Shown: one piece after another, positions 1 through 8,182 of the stretch
Numbering within the stretch: the first letter of the stretch is position 1
Layout: every line of letters starts with the position of its first letter
From: Rheinheimera sediminis
GTDB taxonomy: Bacteria; Pseudomonadota; Gammaproteobacteria; Enterobacterales; Alteromonadaceae
Assembly: GCF_004005375.1 (NCBI RefSeq)
Contig: NZ_RZUF01000007.1
Location: forward strand, 62,001-126,000
Direction of reading: 5' to 3'
DNA length: 64,000 nucleotides
Position numbers and translations under genes: made by a program
Notes under the pieces: generated by a model
What the model was told of the DNA's origin: nothing
Databases searched by the model: none
Seen by the model: the letters and a program-made list of their open reading frames with translations, nothing else

Positions 1-58
1 CCCTGAGGTTGGCGCAGTGGCGCTCGCCCGACAGCTTTTTGCGGAGAAAACAGCATGA
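1..58 (+). CDS. C-terminal end of an upstream gene, probable N-acetylglucosamine/glucosamine kinase (partial)
   Basis: Only the last 18 codons are visible. The frame starting at base 2 reads PEVGAVALARQLFAEKTA and stops at TGA 56-58, overlapping the ATG of the next gene as ATGA. A GA-rich tail of this kind is typical of the BadF/BadG/NagK kinase family, whose members end with a Gly-Ala-Leu-Leu-like helix. In Shewanella-type nag operons a kinase of that family sits directly before nagB-II. The frame and the four-base overlap are seen directly. The kinase identity is inferred from position and a few residues. Confidence 0.5.
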   Translation, partial: PEVGAVALARQLFAEKTA

Positions 59-1053
59 CGTTAATGCGGGAAGAAGCCAGTTCCAGCTGGCAAAAAATTC
101 AACAACAAAACTTAAGTAATAAAGCGGTATATCAGCAACTCGCCGAAAAAATCCGGGCCTTTGAACCGGCTTTTGTTTATATGGTTGGGCGTGGTACCTC
201 TGATCACGCCGGTGTGTTTGCCCGTTACCTGATTGAAGTGGAGTTGGGAGTGGTTGTGGCCGCGGCGGCGCCTTCAGTCGCCAGTTTATTCTCAAGGCAG
301 CTCAAGTTAAACAAAGCGCTGGTGCTGCTGATTTCCCAGTCAGGGCGCAGTGAAGATTTGCTGGCGCAGGGCAGAGCGGCCAAACAAAGTGGCGCTTTAG
401 TGGTGGCATTGGTGAATGATATCAGTTCACCGCTGGCTGCTTTGGCGGACTATGCCATTCCGTTATTGGCAGGCCCTGAAAAAGCAGTGGCAGCCACGAA
501 AAGTTACCTTTGTACTTTGTCCGCTTTGCTGCAACTGGTGGCGCACTGGAAGCAGGATCAGGCTTTGCTGGATGCTTTAGACAGTTTGCCGGCTGCACTG
601 CAACAGGTAGTAGAGCAACCCGCCCAACTGCATGCAGAACACATCAAAACGCTCCGTCATTCTGTGGTGTTAGGCCGGGCTTTTGGTTACGCCATCTCCA
701 GAGAAATCGCATTAAAGATTAAGGAAGTCTGTGGTATTCAGGCCGAGGCCTTTAGTAGCGCAGAATTTTTACATGGCCCTATTTCGCTACTGAATCAGCC
801 TTTGACGCTATTGAATGTGCAGCTGCATGATGAAAGCACTGAAGCACATGAAGCCCAAATCGCCGAGGTGAAAAAACGTGGTGGTGTGGTGTTAACTTTA
901 GCCTTAAATGCAGAGCAGCAAGCTATCCACCCACGACTACAGCCTTTGTTACTGATGCAGCGTTTCTATCTGGATATTGAAGCTGTAGCGCTGGCGCTTG
1001 GACATAATCCGGATGCGCCTGTTGGCCTGAATAAAGTGACCAGTACCTTATGA
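55..1053 (+). CDS. nagB-II: NagB-II type glucosamine-6-phosphate deaminase (SIS-domain family)
   Basis: Converts glucosamine-6-phosphate to fructose-6-phosphate and ammonia, the last step of GlcNAc catabolism, in the cytoplasm. The 332 residues form two SIS domains like the isomerase half of GlmS, without the glutaminase domain. Visible are the sugar-phosphate motif GRGTSDHAG (about residue 45), SQSGRSED (about 94) and the QAEAFSSAEFLHGP segment (about 228-242) that carries the conserved catalytic Glu. This family replaces classical NagB in Shewanella-like bacteria. ATG 55 is preceded by GGAG. Start and stop overlap both neighbours by ATGA, so it is translated in a coupled operon with the kinase before it and nagA after it. 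A GlmS-like role is less likely because the amidotransferase domain is absent. Confidence 0.9.
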   Translation: MTLMREEASSSWQKIQQQNLSNKAVYQQLAEKIRAFEPAFVYMVGRGTSDHAGVFARYLIEVELGVVVAAAAPSVASLFSRQLKLNKALVLLISQSGRSEDLLAQGRAAKQSGALVVALVNDISSPLAALADYAIPLLAGPEKAVAATKSYLCTLSALLQLVAHWKQDQALLDALDSLPAALQQVVEQPAQLHAEHIKTLRHSVVLGRAFGYAISREIALKIKEVCGIQAEAFSSAEFLHGPISLLNQPLTLLNVQLHDESTEAHEAQIAEVKKRGGVVLTLALNAEQQAIHPRLQPLLLMQRFYLDIEAVALALGHNPDAPVGLNKVTSTL

Positions 1054-2204
1054 ACAGTCTTTATGTCTCCCATTGTTTTGATGGCAAGCAATTGCTGCAG
1101 GATGTGCGGCTGGACTGGCAGTTGGGTCGTATTGTTGCGCTGCAATCCGGTGTAAAGCCGCAGCATCAGGCGCAACTGCAAGGCCTGCTTTGCCCGGGTT
1201 TTATTGATATTCAGGTCAATGGTGGTGGAGAGGTGTTATTTAATCAGTTGCCTGATGTCTCAGCACTTCGCACTATCAGCAAAGCTCATCTTGGCTTCGG
1301 TACTACAGGCATGTTGCCGACAGTGATCACCGACAGTCTGGAGGTGATGCAACGCGCTGCTGATGCTGTGGCTGAATTGCTGCCAGAGCCGTTGCATACA
1401 GTTTTGGGTATTCATTTTGAAGGCCCGCATTTATCGGTAGAGCGCCGGGGTATTCATCCTGCAGAGCAAATCCGGCCTTTAACCGACAACGAAATGCAGC
1501 TGATCTGCCGCAAAGACATAGGCAAAGTGATGGTGACTATAGCGCCAGAAACTGTACCTGTGGAGCAAATCCGCGAGCTTTGCAAAGCTGGCGTTAGGGT
1601 TAGTCTCGGGCATTCTGCCGCTACTGCAGAGCAGGCTTTGGCAGCGATTGAAGCCGGAGCTTGTTGTTTTACCCATTTATTTAATGCCATGTCGCCGCTG
1701 ACCAGTCGTGAACCCGGTATGGTGGGAGCCGCTTTGGCCAGCTCGCAGGTGTATTGTGGTTTAATTTTGGACCATTTACATGTTCATCCGCTATCGGCCC
1801 GTATTGCAGCCTTGTGCAAAGGCGAAGACAAACTCATTCTGGTGACAGATGCGATGGCCCATACCGGCAGTGAGTTGCAGGTATTGCCTTATTTGCAGAC
1901 TGAAATCCGGCGCGAAGGCCTGAAACTGACCCTACCAGAAGGGACGCTTGCTGGCTCAGCCCTTGATATGAACACCGCTTTGCGGCATTTTTGTCAGGAT
2001 TTAGCTTTGCCGCTAAGCGCTGGGTTAAAAGCTTTAAGTACCAACCCGGCTCGTTTAGCCGGGCTGGATGATATGGGGCAGTTACAAGCTGGTGCTGTGG
2101 CCAATATGCTGTTGTTAGACAATAACCTGAACATGCAGCGCTGCTGGTTACAAGGTGCAGAACAGCAGAAAGAACAACACAACAAGAAGAGGGATATCCA
2201 ATGA
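1050..2204 (+). CDS. nagA: N-acetylglucosamine-6-phosphate deacetylase
   Basis: Removes acetate from GlcNAc-6-phosphate to give glucosamine-6-phosphate, the substrate of the gene just upstream. 384 residues, the usual NagA length, amidohydrolase superfamily with a TIM-barrel metal site. Visible are PGFIDIQVNGGG near the N-terminus (about 49-60), HFEGPH (about 122) with the metal-binding Glu, LGHSAAT (about 186) and THLFNAM (about 207) with metal-binding His, and VTDAM (about 264) with the catalytic Asp. ATG overlaps the nagB-II stop (ATGA), and its own stop overlaps nagP in the same way, so the three are one transcriptional unit. Confidence 0.95.
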   Translation: MNSLYVSHCFDGKQLLQDVRLDWQLGRIVALQSGVKPQHQAQLQGLLCPGFIDIQVNGGGEVLFNQLPDVSALRTISKAHLGFGTTGMLPTVITDSLEVMQRAADAVAELLPEPLHTVLGIHFEGPHLSVERRGIHPAEQIRPLTDNEMQLICRKDIGKVMVTIAPETVPVEQIRELCKAGVRVSLGHSAATAEQALAAIEAGACCFTHLFNAMSPLTSREPGMVGAALASSQVYCGLILDHLHVHPLSARIAALCKGEDKLILVTDAMAHTGSELQVLPYLQTEIRREGLKLTLPEGTLAGSALDMNTALRHFCQDLALPLSAGLKALSTNPARLAGLDDMGQLQAGAVANMLLLDNNLNMQRCWLQGAEQQKEQHNKKRDIQ

Positions 2205-3520
2205 ACACAACTGTAACTGAAGCGACAAAAGGCCAATCAAGCCTGCAGCCGATCATTATTATTGGCGTGCTGTTTTTCATGTTTGGCTTTATTACCTGGC
2301 TCAATGGCGCTTTGATCCCGTTTTTACAGCTGGTGTGTCAGCTAGGCGAATTTCAGGCGCTTTTAATCGCCTTTAGTTTTTATATTGCCTATGTGGTAAT
2401 GGCGTTGCCTATGGCCAGAGTGCTGGCCTGGTCGGGTTATAAAAACGCCATGTCCATCGGCTTAGGACTGATTGCTTTGGGCTGTGCTTTGTTTATTCCG
2501 GCGGCCTACAGCCAGCAATTTATCGTATTTTTACTGGCGCAGTTTGTGGTGGGCTCGGGTTTAACTTTGCTGCAAACCGCGTCAAACCCTTACTTAGTGC
2601 GGGTAGGTCCAGAACATTCAGCGGCAGCACGTATTTCGTTAATGGGTATTTTAAATAAAAGCGCAGGTGTATTAGCGCCTTTGGTGTTCACCTGGCTGGT
2701 GCTACAGGATTTAGGCCATATTACGGCAGATAGCCTGGCGCTGTTAAGTGAAGCTGAACGTCAGCAGCAATTAACATTGTTAGCCTCGCAGTTGATGGCA
2801 CCTTATGCAGGCATAGCAGTGGCAATTTTGTTATTGGCTGTGGGACTGCGTTTTTCGGCACTGCCGGATTTACCAGCAGAAGCCGCCCCTGTAACAACAA
2901 ATGGTAGCGAAACATCCATCTGGCAACATCGGCATTTGGTGTTAGGGGTTATTACCTTATTTTGTTACGTTGGCGTAGAAGTGATAGCTGGCGACACTAT
3001 AGGTTTGCTGGGTTCCTCACTCAATGTGCAAGGAGCTACCACCTTAGCCTCTTACACTATGGCCTTTATGGTGCTTGGCTATTGCCTTGGCTTGGTGCTT
3101 GTACCTAAGATACTGTCGCAGCGACAGGCTTTGGCAATCTCTGCGGCTTTAGGTTTACTGTTATCTGTCAGTATTCTGGTGTCAGACCCAAGCAGCACTG
3201 CAGTTTCTGCTCTGTTGTGGGGCTGGGCCGGACTGCCATTATTGCCTGATCCTGTCACTCTAGTGGCTTTATTAGGCCTTGCGAATGCTTTGGTGTGGCC
3301 AGCCGTATGGCCTTTAGCCCTTGCAGGTTTAGGTGCATTAACACCCAAAGCTTCCGCCTTGCTGATTATGGGCATAGCAGGCGGTGCCTTGTTACCGTTG
3401 TTATATGGTGCTCTATCTCAGTATTTTGGCGCTATTGCAGCTTATATGGTGTTACTGCCGTGTTATGCAATGATCTTGTATTACGCGCTGAGGGGTTGTA
3501 GGGTGAATGCAGGTCAATAG
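2201..3520 (+). CDS. nagP: NagP-type N-acetylglucosamine permease (MFS, FucP family)
   Basis: A 439-residue polytopic inner-membrane protein with about twelve hydrophobic segments, resembling the FucP/GluP sugar:proton symporters. The N-terminal FFMFGFITWLNGALIP stretch is the family signature, and a QTASNPYLV stretch follows in helix 4. In this family the nagP members import GlcNAc. Here that substrate is inferred from the position at the end of a nagB-II-nagA operon rather than from a substrate-specific residue. Start overlaps nagA by four bases. A short dyad (CAGGTC-AATA-GACCTG, 3510-3525) spans the stop codon but lacks a U-run, so no clear terminator closes the operon. Confidence 0.88.
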   Translation: MNTTVTEATKGQSSLQPIIIIGVLFFMFGFITWLNGALIPFLQLVCQLGEFQALLIAFSFYIAYVVMALPMARVLAWSGYKNAMSIGLGLIALGCALFIPAAYSQQFIVFLLAQFVVGSGLTLLQTASNPYLVRVGPEHSAAARISLMGILNKSAGVLAPLVFTWLVLQDLGHITADSLALLSEAERQQQLTLLASQLMAPYAGIAVAILLLAVGLRFSALPDLPAEAAPVTTNGSETSIWQHRHLVLGVITLFCYVGVEVIAGDTIGLLGSSLNVQGATTLASYTMAFMVLGYCLGLVLVPKILSQRQALAISAALGLLLSVSILVSDPSSTAVSALLWGWAGLPLLPDPVTLVALLGLANALVWPAVWPLALAGLGALTPKASALLIMGIAGGALLPLLYGALSQYFGAIAAYMVLLPCYAMILYYALRGCRVNAGQ

Positions 3521-4312
3521 ACCTGTAACTTGGTCTACAGCTTTATCTTTTGTACCTGAAGGTGCAGCGTGGTTGAATCGACTACTCAGCTCTGCGAACA
3601 GAGGTTAATATGTTCGCGGGAATTAAGTGCTCGTAGCCTAGCTGCATCTGCAACTACTTGTTTATAGCCCAAAGGCAGGCTACAGCTAGCCCTGCTTATC
3701 CAGAGGCCGGGTGCCGTTTTCACTGACAAGGTCAACAAAGTTCAACTCCGACGGAGCTTTTTCAGTGACAAACGGGGTTGTTGCGGTCAGTTAGGTTATA
3801 TGAAGAGTATTTTTCTTGACTCCTGCAGCCCTGGGACCTGACTTCTGCAAACCGATGTTCTATGTCGATGGAAAAAGGCTTGAAACTTACTTCTACTGAG
3901 ACAGTAGGTGATGTGAGGTTGGGTTTATGTCTGGCTATAATACTTATATCTCGTGTTATCCCAGCAATTAGCGACTATGCTAACGGAAGTATCGAAATAA
4001 ACTTTATTTTTTTCCGCTGTTTATCTGTTGTTTGCCAGCTATGCTATTACTGTAATCAGGTTTTTTTGTTTTATGCAGTCAGCTCTTTTTATAGACTGTT
4101 GCTAAATTATGGTTTTTATCGTATTTTTCATTTTTAAGCGTTAAGCTATCAGAGTGGCCAACTATCTAAGTAGAAGCAGTGTGTAGACTTAACCTCGGTT
4201 GATTCAGGATAAAACTGAAATTAATCTGATGGTTAGTGTCTTGATTCCTTTAGTGTCGGTGCCACATTGCCTTTAAGGGCGAAAAAACTTTAAGTGAGAA
4301 GAGGGGTAAGCT
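3521..4312. other. 792-base gap without a convincing gene
   Basis: No open frame here has the codon pattern, ribosome-binding site or family resemblance of a gene. The left half (to about 3850) has average composition and holds a copy of the dispersed repeat at 3548-3575. The right half, about 3940-4140, is strongly AT-rich. A 91-codon frame at 3862-4137 is Phe/Cys/Tyr/Ile-rich, has no Shine-Dalgarno and looks like noise, although a decayed or small membrane protein cannot be excluded. The last ~150 bases presumably hold the cheV promoter, but I cannot point to a good -35/-10 pair. Confidence 0.5.
3548..3575 (+). repeat. Dispersed repeat, copy 1 (core TTGTAC-TGAAG--GCAGC)
   Basis: The stretch reads TTTGTACCTGAAGGTGCAGC followed by GTGGTTGA. 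It matches the copy at 30618-30683 (same orientation) at about 22 of 28 positions, and the reverse complement of the copy near 58325-58365. It lies in the gap after nagP. The function is unknown, and the match is by eye. Confidence 0.45.
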
Positions 4313-5236
4313 ATGACCAGTTTGATGAATTCAGTTGACCAACGCACCAATATTGTCGGTCAAAACCGCCTCGAGCTTTTAATGTTTCGTCTGCATGGGC
4401 CTCAGCCTTATGGTATTAACGTGTTTAAAGTGCGGGAAGTAATAAGGTGCCCTGAACTGAGCGAATTACCAGGTGCCAATCCGAACGTGCGAGGTATAGC
4501 CCATTTGCGGGGGGTGCCCGTCACAGTAATTGATTTAAGTCAGGCCACTGGTGGTAAGCCGGTCTCAGATTTGTCCAGCGCCTTTATTTTGGTGACTGAA
4601 TACAACCGTAACACTCAGGGCTTTTTAGTTGGTGGTGTAGACCGCATTGTCAACGTCAATTGGGAGCAAATTCTACCGCCACCTCATGGTGCGGGTCGAA
4701 CTCACTATTTAACTGCCGTGACTGAAGTGGACAAGAAACTGGTACAAATTATTGATGTCGAGAAAGTGTTTTCTGAAATATCTCCAGTAGATGAAACTGT
4801 GAGTGAATCTGTAAAAGATAAAGCCAAAGACGTTGATTTTAAAGATTACACCGTGTTAGTGGCAGATGATTCAGCTGTGGCCCGTAATCAGGTCAAGCGC
4901 GCTCTGGCGACTATAGGCATTAATGTCGAAACTGTGAATGATGGCCGACTGGCGTTGAATTGGCTTGAAGCTAAAGCTCAGGAGCTTGGTGGTGATATTT
5001 CCGCCAAGGTACCACTGATTATTTCCGATATTGAGATGCCAGAAATGGATGGGTACACCTTAACAGCTGAAGTGAAAGCCAATGAACACTTACGTAACGT
5101 GCATATCATTCTGCATTCGTCGTTAAGCGGTGTGTTTAATGAAGCTATGGTGAAAAAGGTCGGCGCCGATCAGTTTATTGCCAAGTTTCACCCGGATGAG
5201 TTGGTGTCCGCAGTGCAACAATGGATGAATAGCTAA
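4313..5236 (+). CDS. cheV: CheV-type chemotaxis coupling protein (CheW + receiver)
   Basis: A 307-residue protein with an N-terminal CheW domain (about 20-160, with the FKVREVI, PNVRGIAHLRG and VTVIDL motifs) fused to a response-regulator receiver domain (about 180-307). The receiver has the acidic pair in VADDS (about 183-186), phospho-acceptor Asp239 in SDIEMP, the HSS segment and the conserved Lys in FIAKF. CheV couples chemoreceptors to CheA and adjusts signalling by phosphorylation. ATG is preceded by a GAGGGG ribosome-binding site. It stands alone, away from any other che gene, and is followed by a hairpin. Confidence 0.93.
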   Translation: MTSLMNSVDQRTNIVGQNRLELLMFRLHGPQPYGINVFKVREVIRCPELSELPGANPNVRGIAHLRGVPVTVIDLSQATGGKPVSDLSSAFILVTEYNRNTQGFLVGGVDRIVNVNWEQILPPPHGAGRTHYLTAVTEVDKKLVQIIDVEKVFSEISPVDETVSESVKDKAKDVDFKDYTVLVADDSAVARNQVKRALATIGINVETVNDGRLALNWLEAKAQELGGDISAKVPLIISDIEMPEMDGYTLTAEVKANEHLRNVHIILHSSLSGVFNEAMVKKVGADQFIAKFHPDELVSAVQQWMNS

Positions 5237-5248
5237 ACTATATTCTAG

Positions 5249-5275
5249 AGCGGCAATTTTCAACTGCCGCTTATT
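5249..5275 (+). terminator. Probable terminator of cheV
   Basis: A 7-bp perfect stem AGCGGCA (5249-5255) / TGCCGCT (5265-5271) with a nine-base loop, followed by TATTTAATT. The U-tract is weak, so it may be only partly effective. It starts 12 bases after the cheV stop. Confidence 0.5.
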
Positions 5276-5286
5276 TAATTCAAACT

Positions 5287-5328
5287 AGTCATAGGCCTGA
5301 TTCTGCAAATAGTCACAGGCCTGCTGCA
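5287..5328 (+). repeat. Short tandem direct repeat AGTCAYAGGCCTG
   Basis: AGTCATAGGCCTGATTCTGC at 5287 is repeated as AGTCACAGGCCTGCTGCA at 5311, a 24-base spacing with one mismatch in the 13-base core. It sits between the cheV terminator and the J-domain gene, in the expected promoter region of that operon, so it could be a pair of regulator sites or simple local duplication. Confidence 0.4.
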
Positions 5329-5420
5329 CTTCTTTAATTTTCTGTTATGATCCCTTCACTGTAGCGCAAGGTTCTTCCAACAGTACCCTTGGCTTGTGTT
5401 TTTAACTCAATGGACTTTGA

Positions 5421-5717
5421 ATGATTAATTATTTTCGCATTTTGGGCGTCAAATCCAGCGCCAATGAAGACGAGATTAAAAAAGCCTACAAGCGTTTATC
5501 CAATAAATATCATCCGGATAAGCTGCTGAATTTAACTGAAGATGAAAAAGAGCAGGCTGGCGTACAATTACAACGGGTAAAAGAAGCCTATGATGTATTG
5601 TCTGACGCCAAAAAACGTGCGGCTTTTATTAAAGATTTTAATAATGTGATAGTGCCGGACCCGACCGCAGCGATGAAAGAGCTGTGGGATAGTTATTACC
5701 CGTCCGTAAAAGGTTAA
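5421..5717 (+). CDS. Minimal J-domain (DnaJ-like) co-chaperone
   Basis: A 98-residue protein that is almost only a J-domain. Helix I is YFRILGV, helix II carries EIKKAYKRLSNKY, and the invariant HPD motif sits at residues 31-33, followed by a helix III/IV region (VKEAYDVLSDAKKRAAF). It lacks the Gly/Phe linker, zinc fingers and client-binding domain of DnaJ, and has a short tail ending in a Trp/Tyr-rich stretch. It should stimulate Hsp70 (DnaK) ATPase. The client is presumably set by partners, the obvious candidates being the three genes that follow with 5 bases or less between them. No strong Shine-Dalgarno precedes the ATG. Confidence 0.85.
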   Translation: MINYFRILGVKSSANEDEIKKAYKRLSNKYHPDKLLNLTEDEKEQAGVQLQRVKEAYDVLSDAKKRAAFIKDFNNVIVPDPTAAMKELWDSYYPSVKG

Positions 5718-5722
5718 AACTC

Positions 5723-6277
5723 ATGAGCAAAACATTCGACAAAAACCGTTTAGAAGCGTTAAAAACTGACGCTTACGAAAATATTGAATCCTATAACGAT
5801 CCGGATACGCCAAAAGCGCTGGAAAAATTTACCAGCCAAATCAAAAGCATTTTGCAGGCCGACCCAAAGATGCTGCATTCAGTGCCTGAATATTTGCCTG
5901 TCGCTTTATTTGGCCGGGTAAAATTCACCCCTGAAGCCAATCTGAAATGGTCTGCCTGGCTTGCCAAAAACACCATGCCAGTATGGGATGAATTTAAAAC
6001 TTCTGTGGCTTTTAATAACGCCGATTTACCGCTGGTAAAAACTATTCGTGAATTTAATGAAGATTTATTGATCGAAAGCTGTGCTGTGCTTTTTATGCTG
6101 AATAATCATATAGCCGCAGCGCCGGGCCCACGTAACACAGATGATGACGAAGACGAAAATTCAGACGAGTCCTCTTTCCGTAATGATGCTGATGATGATT
6201 ACGAAGGCAATGACGACGAAGAAGAAGGCTACGATAACCAATACGATGAAATCACTTTTAACCGGGAAGGCCGCTGA
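5723..6277 (+). CDS. Unknown protein with a strongly acidic C-terminal tail
   Basis: I do not recognise a family. 184 residues: an N-terminal part of about 135 residues that looks helical and globular (LEKFTSQIKSIL, LWSAW-like aromatic patches), then a tail of about 48 residues, roughly half Asp/Glu (for example DDDEDENSDESS, DDDYEGNDDEEEG). No signal peptide or membrane segment, so probably cytoplasmic. It starts five bases after the J-domain gene and its stop overlaps the next start (ATGA), so the genes are co-translated. Such tails occur in proteins that mask basic surfaces or mimic nucleic acid, but a function cannot be assigned. Confidence 0.75.
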   Translation: MSKTFDKNRLEALKTDAYENIESYNDPDTPKALEKFTSQIKSILQADPKMLHSVPEYLPVALFGRVKFTPEANLKWSAWLAKNTMPVWDEFKTSVAFNNADLPLVKTIREFNEDLLIESCAVLFMLNNHIAAAPGPRNTDDDEDENSDESSFRNDADDDYEGNDDEEEGYDNQYDEITFNREGR

Positions 6278-7035
6278 TGAATAGTCTGATTGAAATTGCC
6301 GTTGCGGAAATTAAAGAACTCGCCATTGTAGAGCCAAAACAGGCCAGCAAAAAGTTTGAGCTGATGGCCAATACCATGTCGGATGCGCAACTGGTTGAAG
6401 TGATTGAAAATATTGATATTGTAACTCTGACTCAAATTAACAGTCAGCACGATATTTCTTTTCCTTCGATTATTTCTGAACTGATGACGCCGGAGAAAAT
6501 CCGCGACATCGTTTGTCAGCAGCCTTTGTACTGGGAAGAGAAAATCAAAAACAATGCGGAAGATTTAAAACAGCATACCTTTGATTTTTTAACTTATCTT
6601 ATTCGTACTCAGGATAGCGAAACCAAACAGGCAGAAATTCTGGAAGCCATAGCTGACGATCCGGCTGGTTTGTTTTATCTGTCGATTCCCTTTATCGAGC
6701 TGTACCGCGGCGAAGAGGTTGAAGATGAAGACGAAGTTCATGATTTATTGCACGAAGAAGAAGATTTAGAAGAAGCCATCAGCTACACCGAACGTCATCT
6801 GAACGAAGAAGTGCATGGCTTGGGTTATGATGACCCTCGTAGCTTATTGGCGCTGATCCGCCAACTGACCCCTAATGTGGAGCAAGCCATTAAAAATTTG
6901 GTGCGTAATGAAAACTCTGGTTGGGAACATATTATCAATAAGTTTGCTGCTGAGCTTGTGATGCAAGCCAAAGAGAAAAACCAGTCCACAGACGAATACG
7001 CCGAAGTGGATGATATGTTCAGTTTCCTCGATTAA
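6277..7035 (+). CDS. Unknown acidic helical protein
   Basis: A 252-residue cytoplasmic protein of no family I recognise. It appears entirely helical, with no catalytic motif. An internal acidic block around residues 145-170 (GEEVEDEDEVHD, HEEEDLEE) recalls the tail of the preceding protein. The C-terminus ends DDMFSFLD, resembling a short acidic-hydrophobic docking peptide. The ATG overlaps the stop of the preceding gene by four bases, and the next gene follows after 27 bases. Confidence 0.75.
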   Translation: MNSLIEIAVAEIKELAIVEPKQASKKFELMANTMSDAQLVEVIENIDIVTLTQINSQHDISFPSIISELMTPEKIRDIVCQQPLYWEEKIKNNAEDLKQHTFDFLTYLIRTQDSETKQAEILEAIADDPAGLFYLSIPFIELYRGEEVEDEDEVHDLLHEEEDLEEAISYTERHLNEEVHGLGYDDPRSLLALIRQLTPNVEQAIKNLVRNENSGWEHIINKFAAELVMQAKEKNQSTDEYAEVDDMFSFLD

Positions 7036-7062
7036 GGCTATGTGTTTATTAAGGGATCAGTT

Positions 7063-7959
7063 ATGCAGTTAGTGGTGCGGGATGTCAATCAGGGGCCTTT
7101 TTTAACTAAGGTGCTGAATTACGCCAAAGCAGAGCAAAAACTTTCGGAAGTGCAGCTGGAGCAGCTCAAAAGCAAAGCTGTACTGATGAGCCTGAAGTTT
7201 GCTGACAAGTTTTATAACAAATATAAAATGCACCTGTTAGAACAAGCTGCCCACGATATTATCGGTGTGGCTAGTTTGGGCTTGGCTGAATTGTCTGATC
7301 ATGATTTGGACAAAGCTCTGGCTTTGCTGGTTAGCCCTGAAGGTATAGTCAAACCTTTCCAGAAAGGCTGGAGCATGTTGTCGCAGGTCAGTCAGCAAGT
7401 ACCTAATCGTAAATCGCTGTATGGCGAAGTAGAAGAGCAGTTGCTGCAGGATATCGCCAGTCCACCCGACATCGAAGAGTGGCCAGGTGTGGCTGTGTAT
7501 CAGCAGGCACTGCGCGAATCACGTCGTCGTCAGGCCATCAGTGTGGTGAAACAAACTTATTTCTACCATACCCAGTTGGACCCGTTCGAGCACTTTAACC
7601 TGGAAGATATGCTGGCTGAAGTGGTGCTGTATCGTCTTTGCACCAAAGGCGGCAAGGTGAAGCAGGATTTAAAGCAAAGGTTACGTGATATCGATTTAGC
7701 CGATGAATGGTTTGACATAACCTTTATCAAAGCTCATACCGATCAAGTGCTTAGCTTATTACCTGCTGGGTTTTCTGAAGCTGTATCAGTAGAGCTGGGT
7801 GAAAACTTCCATGCCGCTTTAGTCCGTACTTTGCAGTTTGCCAAAGGCTACAAAAAGCTGTTGGCAGAGAATGCATCGCCAGAACGGCGTGACGCCTACG
7901 AGCATAAGCAGGGCATGCTAAATCCTCTTTTAGGCTGGCCTCAATATATCGAAATGTAA
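7063..7959 (+). CDS. Unknown helical protein, last gene of the J-domain operon
   Basis: 298 residues starting at ATG 7063, which has an AAGGGA ribosome-binding site six bases upstream. A GTG at 7042 would add seven residues but has no such site. No recognised family, signal peptide or transmembrane segment. The protein looks mostly helical with amphipathic segments and a basic patch (ESRRRQ) near the middle, unlike its acidic neighbours, so electrostatic pairing within the operon is conceivable (inference). A REP-like repeat region follows the stop. Confidence 0.72.
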   Translation: MQLVVRDVNQGPFLTKVLNYAKAEQKLSEVQLEQLKSKAVLMSLKFADKFYNKYKMHLLEQAAHDIIGVASLGLAELSDHDLDKALALLVSPEGIVKPFQKGWSMLSQVSQQVPNRKSLYGEVEEQLLQDIASPPDIEEWPGVAVYQQALRESRRRQAISVVKQTYFYHTQLDPFEHFNLEDMLAEVVLYRLCTKGGKVKQDLKQRLRDIDLADEWFDITFIKAHTDQVLSLLPAGFSEAVSVELGENFHAALVRTLQFAKGYKKLLAENASPERRDAYEHKQGMLNPLLGWPQYIEM

Positions 7960-8053
7960 TAGCGGGGTCACCCATTAGCCACTCGGTGTCATAATAGCTG
8001 CAACACGCAAGGCCTAAACCCACTGCTTTCTGGGTATCAGTTTTACATCAGGA

Positions 8054-8079
8054 CGGGCGCGGACAAACCGCGCCCCTAC
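8054..8079 (-). repeat. REP-like hairpin element, copy a
   Basis: Read on the minus strand it is GTAGGGGCGCGG, TTTGT, CCGCGCCC, a perfect 8-bp stem with a five-base loop and the 5' tag GTAGGGG shared with the other copies. It faces copy b (8147-8172) in inverted orientation, 67 bases apart, like a REP pair. Confidence 0.65.
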
Positions 8080-8146
8080 ACGCCGCCGCGCTGCAACATC
8101 GATTACTAAGCGGCAACCCCGTCGAACTATTGGGTGGGCGGGTACC

Positions 8147-8172
8147 GTAGGGGCCGTGGCTTGTCTCGGCCC
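8147..8172 (+). repeat. REP-like hairpin element, copy b
   Basis: GTAGGGGCCGTGGCTTGTCT followed by CGGCCC. The stem GGGCCG/CGGCCC encloses TGGCTTGTCT. It is nearly identical to the copy at 28599-28624 (GTAGGGGCTGTGGCTTGTCC then CGGCCC). It lies in the space between the convergent J-domain operon and the DUF3080 gene. Confidence 0.65.
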
Positions 8173-8182
8173 TTCACCCGCA

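Noticed and set aside
3509-3525. Hairpin over the nagP stop codon as terminator
   Set aside because: Only six base pairs, no U-run, so not a terminator.
3862-4137. 91-codon frame in the gap after nagP
   Set aside because: No ribosome-binding site, odd Phe/Cys/Tyr-rich composition and AT-rich sequence; looks like an accidental frame.
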